NCBI GenBank assembly: GCA_963573385.1
Contig: CAUYLG010047157.1
Span: forward strand, 1-64,000
DNA: 64,000 nt
Direction: 5' to 3'
Origin: Cacajao melanocephalus
Taxonomy: Eukaryota > Chordata > Mammalia > Primates > Pitheciidae
This document shows positions 1 through 11,599 of this stretch, piece by piece (position 1 is the first letter of the stretch; every line of letters starts with the position of its first letter). The position numbers were made by a program, and so were the translations under genes. The notes under the pieces were generated by a model, which was given only the letters and a program-made list of their open reading frames with translations, did no database searches and was not told the origin of the DNA.

Positions 1-69
1 CGGCCCGCCTGCACCGCCCACCTGGCCCCCCCCCAGTGCGGGGTTTACCGGTTTTCACCACCGGGCGCG

Positions 70-72
<3 letters not shown>
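1..72 (-). mobile_element. Corrupted-looking 5' end of an antisense Alu at the window edge
   Basis: The stretch can be read as the last part of an antisense Alu (the usual conserved words around 'gtgctgggattacagg' and 'ccaccgcgcccggcc'), but with many insertions and substitutions and runs of C. The damage exceeds that in the neighbouring Alus, which suggests low-quality sequence at a contig end rather than age. Confidence 0.55.
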
Positions 73-391
<319 letters not shown>

Positions 392-530
392 TAAGGAGCT
401 CTTCTATGGGGGGTATCTCAGGCATTGCACTCAAGCTTGTTAGGTCATCTAGTGTGGGTGAGAGGAGCTCATCCTGCTGGTAGAATTGGTTCTAGAAGGG
501 GCCACCCCTGATGTCTCTCTCTCTCTCTCT

Positions 531-533
<3 letters not shown>
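392..533. repeat. Short unique spacer ending in a (TC)n tract
   Basis: Unique sequence with no coding signal runs to about 513, then a simple TC repeat occupies 514-533 and abuts the T tail of the next Alu. Confidence 0.8.
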
Positions 534-564
<31 letters not shown>

Positions 565-850
565 TGACAGGGTCTGGCTCTTTTGCCCAGGGTAGAGTGT
601 GGTGGTGCAATCATAGTTCGCTGCAGCCTTGATATCCTGGGCTCAAGTGATCCTTCCACCTCAGCCTCCAAAGTAGCTGTCACTACAGGCATGTGCCACC
701 ATACCCAGCTAATTTTTTAAAACAATTTTTTGCAGAGATAGCATCCCACTATGTTATCCAGGCTGGTCTCAAACTCCTGGGTTCAAGTGATCCTTCTGCC
801 TCGACCTCCCAAAGTGCTGGGATTATAGGTGTGAGCCACTGTGCCTGGTC
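534..850 (-). mobile_element. AluJ-like SINE, antisense
   Basis: A 30-base T tract is followed by a diverged two-arm Alu that ends 'gtgagccactgtgcctgg'. Confidence 0.92.
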
Positions 851-1002
851 AAAACCTGATGTCAGTGAGGGCAAAAGATGAACCAGTGGACTTGGGGTTT
901 GGTTAGGAGTGTCTTAATTTCCACCCAAGAGACCCCTGTGGATACCTAGTCCAGGAACCAAATGAGCACCAACAAAGGCAAGTATGGCAAAAAGGACATG
1001 CG

Positions 1003-1304
<302 letters not shown>

Positions 1305-1500
1305 GGGCCATACAACGACATTTCACCATCTTGGCCATTATAGCAGAATCCCCCCTTTCCCCACCATCATTAGGTGCAAAGGAATGGGGCAAAGGGCACA
1401 AGAAGTTGCCCATAGGTTAGCAGGAGTGTAGACCAGGGTGACACCACTTCATGGAGAGGGTCCAACATTGTATTTAAGGATACTTCTCATATGTGTCAGT

Positions 1501-1805
1501 TTTTTTTTTTTTTTTTTTTTTTTTAGACAGAGTCTAGCTTTGTCACCCAGGCTGGAGTGCAATGGTGCTATCTTGGCTCACTGCAACCTCTACCTCTCAG
1601 GTTCAAGTGATTCTCCCTGCCTTATCCTCCCGAGTAGCTGGGATTACTAGTGCCCTCCACCATGCCCAGCTAATTTTTGTATTTTTAGTAGAGACGGGGT
1701 TTCACCATGTTGGCCAGGCTGGTCTTGAACTCCTGCCTCAGGTGATCCCCCCACCATCTGCCTCCCAAAATGCTGGGATTACAGGCGTAAGCCACTGTGC
1801 CCGCC
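1501..1805 (-). mobile_element. Alu SINE, antisense
   Basis: A T tract at 1501-1524 and two complete antisense arms ending 'gccactgtgcccgcc'. The flanks at 1305-1500 and 1806-2081 are unique, with no gene signal. Confidence 0.94.
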
Positions 1806-2096
1806 CATGTGTGTCAGTCTTAAGTTACTCTGCCCCTTGATTACTGTCACTGTCTACACTCTATTGTTTGCTGGGCAGAGGTACAATGACCTCTACCTCT
1901 TGTAAAAGTTCATAATTATTATTAGTTATGAGTTGCCCCTTGTACTCATGAAATTCAGGCAAATATTTTGGCTTAGGCAAATTAGGATTGCTGGGATTCT
2001 AAATCAGCATGCTTGGGGCCATAGGAGTGTGTATGTGTTGAGGGGCAGGGATTAGCAGTGCTCTAGTGTCTGTCCTTTGTTCATCTACCATTCTTT

Positions 2097-2472
<376 letters not shown>

Positions 2473-2544
2473 TGAGGCAACTGGGACATCTCCAGAGCAC
2501 TTAATAAGCTGTAGAGGTGCTATTTAGATGACCAGACATTATCA

Positions 2545-2745
2545 CTATTTTTAATCTATTTTTTATTTTTATAGATTTATGGGGTTCAAGTGCATATATT
2601 GCATAGTGGTGGAGTGGGCTTCTAGTGCCCATCACTCGAATAGAGAATGTTGCACCCAATAGGTAATTTTTCAGCCCCCACGCTCTCTCACCCTCTCATA
2701 CTTTGTAGCCTCCAATGTCTATTATTCCACTCTATGCCACACATT
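2545..2745 (-). mobile_element. L1 3'UTR fragment, antisense
   Basis: AT-rich start followed by the L1-type antisense 3'UTR pattern ('atttatggggttcaagtgca', 'cccaataggtaatttttca'). No coding part is present. Confidence 0.6.
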
Positions 2746-2939
2746 ATTTTTTAACTTTATTAAGAGTTGGATGAAAACCCTATGCTGGGGCTCAGTGAGT
2801 CTGGCTAATTGGGTAAATGGAAGTTCTATGGAACTCCCTGTTCCCTAAGACCCTTGTCTGTGTATCTTGTGAACTGTGAGTCTTGACATGAATCTATTGT
2901 GCCTGGGACACCAACAGACATTGGGAGGGCTTTGGCAAG

Positions 2940-3260
2940 GCCCTGAACAGTGGGGTCCGATCCCTTGTGTCTGGTGTACCCGCGTTTAGCCAACGTGTGC
3001 GACCGCCAAGGCGCGGGTATACCGAGTACTGCCGGCAGATGGCAGCAAAGACTGACACAAAATCAGCCAACGCCTTCAAGGACGGGCTCGGGGGTGGGGG
3101 GTGCGTGCAGTGTGGAAAGCATCCTGGTTGTAACTCGCCACGGGCGCATTTTATTGCAGAATTCGCGATTGGAGATGACCATGTTGGCCTGTGTTGGGCG
3201 CGCAAGAGAGGCCTTTGTTCTGCCCGTATTGCTAGTGCCCGGTCCAGGTCTATACGAGCT
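2940..3260. promoter_or_regulatory. CpG-rich stretch
   Basis: About twenty CpG dinucleotides occur in roughly 320 bases, in a window where CpG is otherwise rare outside Alus. Reading frames through it on both strands give no recognisable protein. It lies about 6.7 kb beyond the 3' end of DEFB132, on the side where human chromosome 20 has C20orf96. It could be a boundary or regulatory element, or a CpG-retaining old repeat; part of its right side grades into an L2. Confidence 0.55.
3032..3046 (+). promoter_or_regulatory. CTCF-like binding motif
   Basis: The 15-mer CCGGCAGATGGCAGC satisfies every position of the commonly used CTCF core consensus (CC-R-S-N-AG-R-K-GGC-R-S-Y). It sits inside the CpG-rich stretch. 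Occupancy is inferred, not shown. Confidence 0.5.
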
Positions 3261-3261
3261 G

Positions 3262-3745
3262 GCTTTGAGCCCCTTCTTCCAGCGTTCAGCTCCTGTCCCC
3301 ATTTCTACTCCCTCCAGCCTTCCTTCTTCGCGCAAACCAAGCTTATGTCCTGCTCAGCCTCTGCAGACCTGGTCGGTCACCCGCTTTGAAAGCTGTTCTC
3401 AAGGTCTTCACGTGGCTGGCTCATCATGCAGTCAGCTCGTTTCCTTTCTTAGAGAGATCTTGCCTGACCATTTCTAACCAGGTTCTTTCTCCCCATCACT
3501 TTCCATCTATACCACTGCCTTATTTTCTTTGTAACTGCAACTGCTATCTGATTTTACACATTCATTTTTCTTAGTGTTTATTACACATTCTTTTTTTAAA
3601 TGTTCCTTGTCTGATGCCACCAACTGTAAGTTGCATGAGAGTAGGCAATCTGTCACCCTTGTTTACTGCTATGTCTAGTGCAGGGAACGGTTCTTGGCAC
3701 ATAGTTGGTTCTCAATAAATATTTATTAAATTATTGCATGAATGT
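3262..3745 (+). mobile_element. L2 LINE 3' portion
   Basis: The pattern typical of the L2 3' region runs from the 'atcttgcctgacc' word to the terminal 'ggcacatagttggttctcaat' words followed by 'aaatatttattaaa'. Confidence 0.8.
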
Positions 3746-4520
3746 ACTGGCTGTCTCTATGGCAAAGGCAGGTTTCAGCTGTGATGCTTGCAACACCAGG
3801 AAAAGGAGGGCCCCATGTAAGGAAAATGAACCAATAGTGAGGAAAAATGGAGTACACAGCTAACATACTCACTGCATGATAAGAACCATCTCTGGTCTGT
3901 GAGCTTGAAATGACCAGCCATGGAATCTTGGCCATGCCCTCTATTGTGGTGAGTAAGAAAACAGAACATTTGTGACCCTGAGTTGTCTGTCACCTTTACA
4001 GAGATGTGTCCCTGTGTTAGTGTTAAACATTGTATAATTGTAACAGCATCAGACCAATGGAGTTCAACCTTCATGTAACAAAGTGGTGAGTTGTTTTTCA
4101 GTTTCCCCGGACCCCCAGGTTGAAGGTCATGGAAACTCAGCATGCCCAGATGAACTAAGCCAGCAACGGCAGGGGAACCTAAGTGCTCTGACCTGATCTC
4201 AATCAGATCTAATCAGCTTGAGCCCTGGGGTCACCCCATGGCAGCATCCAGTCAGATCATGCCTTCTGGGGTCACCTCATTGCAAGATCCAATCAGATCA
4301 GCTTCGTTATCCTATGTTTATAAACCCTTGACCCAGCCCCCAACTCCCGAGAGACACTACTTTGGGAGCTATCCCAGTGTTCTTTCTCCTTACTTGTTGC
4401 AAGTAATAAAATCCCCTTGCTTGACTGAACCCATCTGCTGTGTTGGTAACAGAATCTTTTTGCGCAGCTTTCTCCTGGCTGGATTGAGCCTGCAAATTGT
4501 CTTCTGAGAATACACCAACT
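3746..4520 (+). mobile_element. LTR-like retroviral remnant, family not assigned
   Basis: The segment has an LTR-like order: upstream U3-like repeats ('atctaatcag' and 'aatccaatcagatca' words at 4190-4300), a TATA-like 'tataaac' at 4319-4325, and an 'aataaaa' poly(A)-signal word at 4406-4412, followed by about 100 bases. The left boundary is uncertain and could lie near 3930. I infer a solo or partial LTR of an endogenous retrovirus; no internal retroviral sequence is attached. Confidence 0.5.
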
Positions 4521-4646
4521 AGTATTCTCCTTCCTCTCCCGGGGAGCGGGTAATGCTGAAGATGGTGGCTTGGTTATTATTAATCAAAACCTGGGTGCTA
4601 GGTTAGATTTTTTTAAGTAGAGAGACACTAAAAGTAGATTAAAACT

Positions 4647-4933
4647 GTAGGTGTGGTGGGTCATGCCTGTAATCCCAGTGCTTCCAGAGGCTGAGGTGGG
4701 AGGATTGCTTGAGCCCAGGAGTTGGAGAGTTGGAGACCAGCTTGGGCAACATTGTGAGAAACTGTTTCTAAAAAAAAAAAAAAAAAATTAGTGGGGCGTG
4801 GTGGTGAGTGCCTGTGGTCCTAGCTACTGGAGTGACTGCTGAGATGGGAGGATTGTTTGATCCCACGAGTTAGAGGCTGTAAGCTGTGTTCACTCCACTG
4901 CACTTAGACTAAGTGAAAGAGCAAGACCCTATC
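4647..4933 (+). mobile_element. AluJ-like SINE, sense
   Basis: A diverged two-arm Alu with an internal A run at 4771-4787. Its tail has become the purine microsatellite that follows. Confidence 0.85.
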
Positions 4934-5012
4934 GAAAGAAAGAAAGAAAGAAAGAAGGAAGGAAGGAAGGAAGAAAGGAAGGAAGGAAGGGAAGGAAGGA
5001 AGGAAGGAAGGA
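4934..5012 (+). repeat. (GAAA)n / (GGAA)n microsatellite
   Basis: GAAA units change into GGAA units over about 79 bases, growing from the Alu tail. Confidence 0.95.
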
Positions 5013-5129
5013 AACAGATAATGGTTGCTAAGGGCTTGAGAAAGGGGAAAGTGTGACTTTAAAAGTGTAACTCGAGGGAGTTCCAAAAGGCTAAGCGACT
5101 CTGTGAATCTAAACATGTTAAAATGCATA

Positions 5130-5310
5130 ACGTTCCAGTGTGGGGGCAAGGGGAGGGAGAGCATTAGGACAAATACCTAATGCATGCGGGGCTTAAAACC
5201 TGGATGACGGGTTGATAGGTGCAGCAAACCACTATGGCACATGTATACCTATGTAACAAACATGCATGTTCTGCACATGTATCCCAGAACTTAAAGTAAA
5301 ATTTAAAAAT
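5130..5310 (+). mobile_element. L1 3' end, sense
   Basis: Contains the characteristic L1 3'UTR words 'ggcttaaaacctggatgac', 'ggttgataggtgcagcaaac' and 'cctatgtaacaaac', ending in an A-rich tail. Severely 5'-truncated. Confidence 0.9.
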
Positions 5311-5534
5311 GCATAAAGTTATATACAAAGATGAACCAAAACTGAGTTCATGCAAAAACTGGTGAAATTCGAGTAAGGGCTGTAGTCTAATTAGCTGTAT
5401 TGTGTCAATGTCAACTTCCCAGTTTTGATAATGTATAATTATATAAGATGTTACCTCCGAGTGGCACTAGGTTATGGGTACATGAGTCTTTCTGTATTAA
5501 TTTTGCAACTTCTTGCAAGGGAGAATGGCACTTG
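5311..5534. other. No gene; probable old L1-type 3' fragment at 5400-5515
   Basis: Words such as 'ttttgataatgtataatt' and 'ctgtattaattttgcaact' resemble a common old LINE 3' region, but I cannot fix the family. There is no coding signal. Confidence 0.35.
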
Positions 5535-5611
5535 CAACTCCTGACCTCGTGAACTGCCTGCCTCGCCCTCCCAAAGTGCTGGGATTACAGGTATGAACCA
5601 CTGTGCCTGGA
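5535..5611 (-). mobile_element. Alu end fragment, antisense
   Basis: Only the terminal part of the 5' arm in antisense ('ctcctgacctcgtgaac' to 'gtgcctgg') is present, directly abutting a second Alu. Confidence 0.85.
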
Positions 5612-5768
5612 CTTTTTTTTTTTTTTTTTGAGACAGGGTCTTGCTCTGTCACCCAGGCTGGAGTGCAGTGGTGTGATCATGCTCACTGTAGCCTTGAACT
5701 CCCAGGTTCAAGTGATCCTCTCACCTCAGCTCGAGTAGCTGCGGCTACAGGTACATGCCACCACGCAA
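5612..5768 (-). mobile_element. Alu right-arm fragment, antisense
   Basis: An 18-base T tract and the right arm up to 'catgccaccacg', then an abrupt change to unrelated GC-richer sequence. Confidence 0.88.
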
Positions 5769-6735
5769 CTTCAGTGGAGCCTTCCCTGACCCCTATGAGT
5801 GTAGAGATGCCTGGTTCTGCACCTGTGGTTTGGGTGGCTGCAGCTGCATCCAAAAGGGCAGGGCTCCTGCCTGCTCCAGCACCCCCAAGAGCACAAGGAG
5901 GCCTGGGTTCACAGCCACGACTTGAGTGGCGGCAGCTGCACCTGGGGAGCTCCTGCCTCACCGACTTGGAAGCTGTGGGGCTCCCATTGTCCCCAGCTCC
6001 GCAGCTCTGTGGAATGTGCAGCCTGAGCTGCGCCTCCCTGCTCCAGGTGGTGTGATGGCAACGTCCACTCCAGATGGGCTGCCACTGCCATCACCAGCTA
6101 CTTGGGAAACTGAGACACGAGAAACGTACACCCATACACCCACACACCCACACACACACACCCAGCCTGTGTCTCACTGGGTTGAGTGCTCCCTAAGTCT
6201 GCTGCCTCTGAGCCCAGCACAGCACTAGGAGTTGCCCAGGAATTGCAGTTCTTGTGGCCTATACAGCTTTTCAAGTTTATTTAGGACTCCCGAGCTCTTT
6301 AGCCCGTGGTGGTGAGGCTTGCTGAGACTGAAGTTCGGACCTCTGGGATGGGTGATTTCCTTCTGGCTAGGGATGGTCTGAATGAGCCCTTTCTAGGCAT
6401 CTGCTGAGTTCTGCCTGGTGTTAGCAGCACTGAGTTCCAATGAAAAATCCCACAATCATTGTGCTTTCCCTCCTGCAAGCACACGTAATTCTCTCTCCAC
6501 ACCACCGCAGCTGCTGCCTGAGGACTGGGGAGAGGTGTGTCAGCAATTCAGGACTATCTTTCCTACCATCTTCAGTGCCTCTTTAAGTGATATGAAGTTA
6601 AAACCAGGTACTGTAATCACTCACCTCATTTATTATTCTTATGAAGGTGCTTTTTTGTGTAGATAATTGTCAAATTTGGTGTTCTTGTGGGGAGGATGAT
6701 CAGTGGAGGCTTCTATTCAGTCATCTTGCATCACT
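5769..6735. other. GC-richer unclassified repeat-like segment
   Basis: The first 330 bases are rich in GCAGCTGC-type words. They are followed by a short Alu-like piece ('agctacttgggaaactgag', 6099-6117), a CACCCA/CA microsatellite (6127-6162) and about 570 bases ending in 'gcttctattcagtcatcttgc'. The layout suggests an old interspersed repeat, LTR or DNA-transposon type, broken by Alu and simple repeats. A 150-aa open frame at 5603-6055 starts inside Alu sequence and is not a gene. Confidence 0.35.
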
Positions 6736-7545
6736 TCCTCTTCACTCTTTTAAACTATGCTGCTATGATTGTGCTGTATATACATTAATCTTTTTGATAT
6801 GAACTCTAATTATTTCCTCAGAATATATTCCTAAAAGTAGAGTCTCTGAGCCACAGAACATGAACATTTTTAAGGGTTTTGAAAGGTATATAGATAAATG
6901 TCTTCCAGAATTGACATATTTAGTTCTAAACAAGAGCATCTGATGATAAGACTTCTTTCTATTTATACCTTGTCAAACTTGGGTTTGTTAATTCTCTGAC
7001 AATCTGGTAGGTGAAAAACAAGATCTCACTGTAGTTTTAATTTGCATGTATTTGATCACAAGTCAGACAGATTTTTTCCCATTTTTTGGGCCATTTTGGA
7101 GTTAAAAAGCTAGTTCATGTCACTTTTTCATTTTCTACTAGGGGGTTGATGTTTTCCTTGTTGCTTCATATTAACTTGTTATATTTTATCAGTATCAATA
7201 CTTCATCACGTCTCAGTTTGTCAACATCTTTGAACTATTTATGATACTTTAATTTTTCTGTTTCACTGGGAGATTTATTTTATTTTATTAAAGTAATAGC
7301 TTTTTTGGAAGTTTAATTGATCTACAATAAACACATTTAAAGTGTACCATTTGATAATTTTTTGACTTAAGTACACCCCTGTTAAACCATTACCACAGTT
7401 AAGATTATGAATGTATCTTGATCACTCACCCCTCAAAGTGTCCTCAGGTCCCTTTGCAACATTCTTTCAGTCCTCTCCACACACCTCTCACATCCCCTGA
7501 CAACCAGTAATCTGCTTTCTGTCATTAGGGTCTTACTTTCTATTG
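6736..7545 (-). mobile_element. Old L1 fragments, antisense
   Basis: Words such as 'cctcagaatatattcctaaa' (6818-6837) and the 'taaagtgtaccatttgataat' type of L1M 3'UTR (7338-7358) point to ancient antisense L1 pieces. No open frame of note. Confidence 0.55.
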
Positions 7546-7835
7546 GCTCACGCCTGTAATTCTAGCACTTTGGGAGGCTGAGGTGGGCAGATGATGAGGT
7601 CAGGAGTTCAAGACCAGTCTGGCCAACATGGTGAAACTGTCTCTACTAAGAATACAAAAATTAGCCGGCCGTGGTGGCACATGCCTGTAATCCTAGCTAC
7701 TCAGGAGGCTGAGGCAGGAGGCTGAGGCCGGAGAATTGCTTGAACCTGAGAGGTGGAGGTTGCAGTGACCTGATATCACACCACTGTACGCCAGCCTGGG
7801 GGACAGAAGAGACTCTGTCTCAAAAAAAATAATTT
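7546..7835 (+). mobile_element. Alu SINE, sense, lacking its first bases
   Basis: It starts at 'ggctcacgcctgtaattc' and ends in an A-rich tail. A local duplication of 'gaggctgaggc' words occurs at 7709-7730. Confidence 0.93.
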
Positions 7836-7914
7836 TATGTAATTTAAAAAGAATTGTAAATAATTTTATGTAAATAGAATTATACAGGATATACTTTTTT
7901 GGTAATTAGTTATT

Positions 7915-8400
7915 AAAGATGCAAATTGAAATCATAATGAAATACCACTACACACCTATTAGAATGATGAAAATGCGGAAGACTGACCATATCACATGCT
8001 GGTGAGGATGAGGAACAGCTGGAACTTCCATGTACTGCTGATGGGCATATCCATTGGCATGGCCATTTTGGAAAACAATTTTGTATTTCCTTAAAAAGCT
8101 AAACTTTTACCTACCATATGATTCAGACATTCCACTCCTAGGCATTTACCTTAGAGAAATAAAAAGCATACATCCATACAGAGATTTGTACATAAATGGT
8201 CATAGAAGCTTTATTTGTAATAGCCACAAACTGGGAACAACCCAAATGTCCATTAACAAATCAGTGTATAAATAAATACTATTCATATGATGGAAGAATA
8301 TTCATGAACAAAAAAGAATGAACTCCTGCAATACCCAATAAGATGGATGAATTTCAAAATGATATCTTTTGACATACAGAAGAACTTAATATTTTATGCC
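7915..8400 (+). mobile_element. L1 ORF2 3' end and 3'UTR, sense, decayed
   Basis: DNA words of the ORF2 C-terminus are clear ('aataccactacacacctatt', 'tggaaaacaatttt', 'caacccaaatgtccat'). Several stops and frameshifts are present. Confidence 0.85.
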
Positions 8401-9250
8401 ACCTAATCAGTTTATTCTTACATGAGTTCTGCCTCTATTGTTATAAGAATTTCCTTGCTCTTAAATATTTGACTACACAATCTTTTTGTAAAAGTAAAAA
8501 ATACTTTGCTTTTACACTCTCATATTAAAAACATCTATAATTAATTTCGGTCTAAGATATAAGTTAGGGAAGGGGCATTCACATTTTTTCTTATCTGGTT
8601 TGCTGGTTTTTAGGACTGCTTTTAATTATTTAGGACTGAGTGTTTTAGTTTGTTCTCAGAAGTTAGTACCTGTCACATAAATATTATATAAAATTAATGG
8701 GCATCAAACTGTAAGAGGAAATTTATGTGCAATTCTGCTTTCCAAACAAACAAAAAAGTTATCATAATTTTCATGAGTTTTGTGTCATATAAGGAGACAA
8801 TTTTGACAACCACAGCATAAGTGCAATGCAATTTTGAATAATGTTTTGTTCCATTTTTCTATAAACATTCTATTTGTATTTATAGATGGCATTAGTATAT
8901 AATATTTCACCATTTAGATTTTTTTCATTTTCTCATTATTTTAAATAATATTATATGGAACACCTTTTTGCCCATAGCTTTGTGCTTCTTTTGGATAATT
9001 TGCAGTGAACAAATTCCCAGAAGTAATGTTTAGTGGATTAAACAAGTGGAGTTCTGCTTCTCTGTGCTTATTTCCACACAGCTTCCTAAGAGGGTTATGC
9101 CAATTTTATACCATGGGCAGGCACAGTTGAGTCACCAGCATCATGCCATCCTTGCTCTCAGGGTATACTATCAGTGGTGGCTATGAATTTTGTCTGCTTT
9201 ATTACCCAAATGAGTAAATACATACCTCACAAGTCAGTCTACCTGGCTGG
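8401..9250. other. No gene seen; AT-rich intergenic sequence
   Basis: Only short chance frames occur. Part of 8860-9030 resembles an ancient LINE 3' region, weakly. Confidence 0.5.
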
Positions 9251-9900
9251 CCAAACCTAAACTTTCAGCTCCTTTCTCTCCCTCCTTATACTCCGTGGCA
9301 GCCATGGGGGTGCACTGTTCAGATTTCCTTTCAAGAGAACTTGCTTCAAGGGGATAGTTGGTGGACACCCTCTAGCTGTCACACTTCTAGACGTGTGGTA
9401 GCGTTCACCCCATGTTCTCCAGGGGCTGTTCTCAGCCAAAGACTGAACCCATTGGATGGGAGAGCCTGGCTAATCCTTCCCTGTGTGAACTCCTCTGAGA
9501 GGCAAGCCTTGCTTTAGGGCTTCCCATCTGTTTGGCTCAGATTTTCTTAGAACTGCAGTCTGTCTTCTCCTATTCAAACCTCCTCCATCCCTCTCTCCTT
9601 TGATACGTATCAGGCCAGCATTGCAGTCTGAAGGCTCTCCCTGCCTGTGGCTGCTCTCTCTCACCTTTGTCCATCAGAGGTGTGTCCTCCCAGGCCGTCT
9701 TTTGCATGACCAATTCTGTCTTGGGATTTTTCATATGGAGGACCCAAACTGGCAGATCCCCTGTGGATGGGTCTGCATGATGATTGTTCTCATAAGATAG
9801 ATACAAACTCCAAATTAGTTATTAGATGAACGACAGAATGATGGAGAAGATAGACGTTTTGGGGTTGGCTATAGATATCTACCCCATAAGGAGGAGCCTT
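9251..9900. other. Unassigned segment downstream of DEFB132
   Basis: Moderate GC with several short minus-strand frames (60-78 aa, positions 9257-9806) and no recognisable domain. The uniform texture suggests an old transposable element of unknown family. No poly(A) signal for DEFB132 is evident in it. Confidence 0.35.
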
Positions 9901-9999
9901 GGCTAGTTCTCAACAATGTAGGAGGAATTGGAACAGGGGAAATGATATTTCTTTGAGTTGGTGAAGACAATAGCAATGGTTATTATGATGTTGTGGTCA

Positions 10000-10005
10000 T
10001 TTATT
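10000..10005 (-). promoter_or_regulatory. DEFB132: AATAAA hexamer overlapping the DEFB132 stop
   Basis: The hexamer AATAAA on the minus strand overlaps the stop codon. The same C-to-T change that turns a Gln codon into TAA would create it. No other AATAAA is seen in the next 200 bases downstream. Whether it acts as a poly(A) signal is unknown. Confidence 0.4.
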
Positions 10006-11509
10006 GCTTCTTGTCTTTCCTTCGTATGCTTCTTCTCCTTGATTCCCAGTGCCTACTGATGGGGTATGGTAGGTCAGGCTTCGGCAAGAACAGGTGGCTG
10101 ACGCAGCACTGTCTGACCGCGTTGCACATGAACAATGCTGTCTCCCCCCGGTGGCAATGTGTCCTGCAGTATCCTGGGATGTTACTCACACATTTTGATG
10201 CACCCCCACTGGCTGCATGGGAGAGGACAGGACAGAACAGAGAAGTCATGGGTGGACGCAGCACAGGACTGCTAAGGGATCAGGGCCAGACGGGAATGTT
10301 TGGTTTTGTGTTCTGAGATGTGTCCTTAGGGTTGTGCAAATGAGACTTGGGAAAGCGAGTGATGAGGAGACAGAATCTTCTTGGATTGATAGCCTTGGGG
10401 AACTCTGTCTGAGGAGCTCTTGCTCTTTGTCAGTATCTGCATCTTTGAAGCTAGGGAAGACCATAATTTTGCTAAATTTGATACTGCAGAATAGGATGTG
10501 TGGGTAAAAACAGGGGTGGGGAGCCAGGTCTTCATGGTCAGGGAGGAGCCTGGATACTCGAAAGGGAGAAATGGGGCTATTCTCACTCACCCCACAGGCT
10601 CCCTTTTAAGGTGTTTCTGCCTTATTTGTTTTCATAGACTCTAAAACTGTAAATATTAATCAACCTGGGGCAAAGGGGGAGAGTCAAATCATTCTCCAAA
10701 ACCATTAAAAATAAAGTAACTGTTGCTCGTGACAGGGCATTTTGGATTCACACAGTACTTGGCACCGTTTCACCACCTGGTGAAATGTGTTTGCTTCAGT
10801 GCTCTGTGTCTGCCATTGGCTCACAGCAGGGGCCTCTTCAGCTTTCTTCACATCCATTGCCTAGCTCTCCTCTGAACTCTGTCTCCCCCACCTCTCTGTC
10901 TGTCTGTCTGTCTGTCTGTCTCTTTCTGACCCTGCATTCTCTCTTGGCCCCAGGGTTTGAGCTGAACTCTTTGCTTACCATCCTATGGGAACTAGCCCTC
11001 TAAGAGATCTCCTTCCATTGCCCCACCTGCCAGTTCTCTTTTGAGCATAGGGATGGGAACCTCAATCTCTTCCTTCTAGGCTCAATATCTCCTTTGAGCC
11101 CCAACCGCGGGCTGATCTCAATGGATGTACATGGTGATGATAGAAGGCTTCAGTGTCTTAGGAGGTTAGCTATAGGGAGCTCACATCAAATCAAAGAAAA
11201 TACTTTGGTTCAGGTTGAGGGTGACTATCATTTTAGAATAGAAAACAAATTTTTGTAAAGGTTATATAGGGTGGTGGCTGGGTGTGTGGGTGTGGGATAT
11301 CAAGCCTAATGGTGGTTATTAGAAGATCCCTACCTTAGACTGGAAATCTGGGGTGAACCCTGCCCCCACCCGGCTCATCTGTCACCAGAACAACCAGATC
11401 AGTTAGTGTTCCTTGTTCCCAATTCTTCTTTCCCTTATTTATCCAGTTTACCTGAGATCACCTGGGTCAGGAATCCAGGGGCTGCCAAGAGCAGGAGCAG
11501 GAACTTCAT
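10001..11509 (-). CDS. DEFB132: Beta-defensin 132 (two coding exons)
   Basis: A secreted cationic antimicrobial peptide of the beta-defensin family; in primates the genes of this cluster are mainly expressed in the male reproductive tract. Exon 1 (11452-11509, 58 nt) encodes a start Met and a hydrophobic signal peptide beginning [12 protein letters not shown]. It ends in a GT donor after a phase-1 junction. Exon 2 (10001-10212) follows a pyrimidine tract and AG acceptor. The spliced protein is 89 aa with the defensin cysteines at residues 27, 35, 39, 49, 55 and 56 (spacing 7-3-9-5-0), then a basic tail ending RRKDKKQ. Human DEFB132 as I recall it is 95 aa with a tail of six further residues; here a TAA at 10001-10003 stops before them. 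The following codons still spell the old tail to a second TAA at 9983-9985. The human extra cysteine after the second Cys is His here. Identification is by clear residue-level similarity and the matching exon structure. Confidence 0.95.
10890..10923 (+). repeat. (CTGT)n microsatellite in the DEFB132 intron
   Basis: About seven tandem CTGT units. The rest of the 1.2-kb intron (10213-11451) is unique sequence without further features. Confidence 0.95.
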
Positions 11510-11587
11510 GGCTGAAGGGGTGGCTTGGGGAGCTGCTGGTGGTTTAATGCAGTTGGGTCCCTCTGTAATGTACCTGGAGCGACTGCC

Positions 11588-11593
11588 TTTATA
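11588..11593 (-). promoter_or_regulatory. DEFB132: TATA box of DEFB132
   Basis: A TATAAA word on the minus strand lies about 80 bases upstream of the start codon, which leaves room for a short 5'UTR. The corresponding position upstream of DEFB129 and of the 22.6-kb fossil exon holds a CCAATAAA word. Confidence 0.75.
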
Positions 11594-11599
11594 GGATCC

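Noticed and set aside
2950..3477. Open frame of 175 aa in the CpG-rich stretch, with overlapping frames on both strands
   Set aside because: Frames are long because the sequence is GC-rich. They run into L2 sequence, and no domain or signal is seen.
5603..6055. Open frame of 150 aa
   Set aside because: Its first half is antisense Alu read through its T tract.
10213..10264. Met-initiated single-exon start for DEFB132
   Set aside because: The leader there is not a signal peptide, and an AG acceptor joins exon 2 to a proper exon 1 at 11452-11509 in phase.
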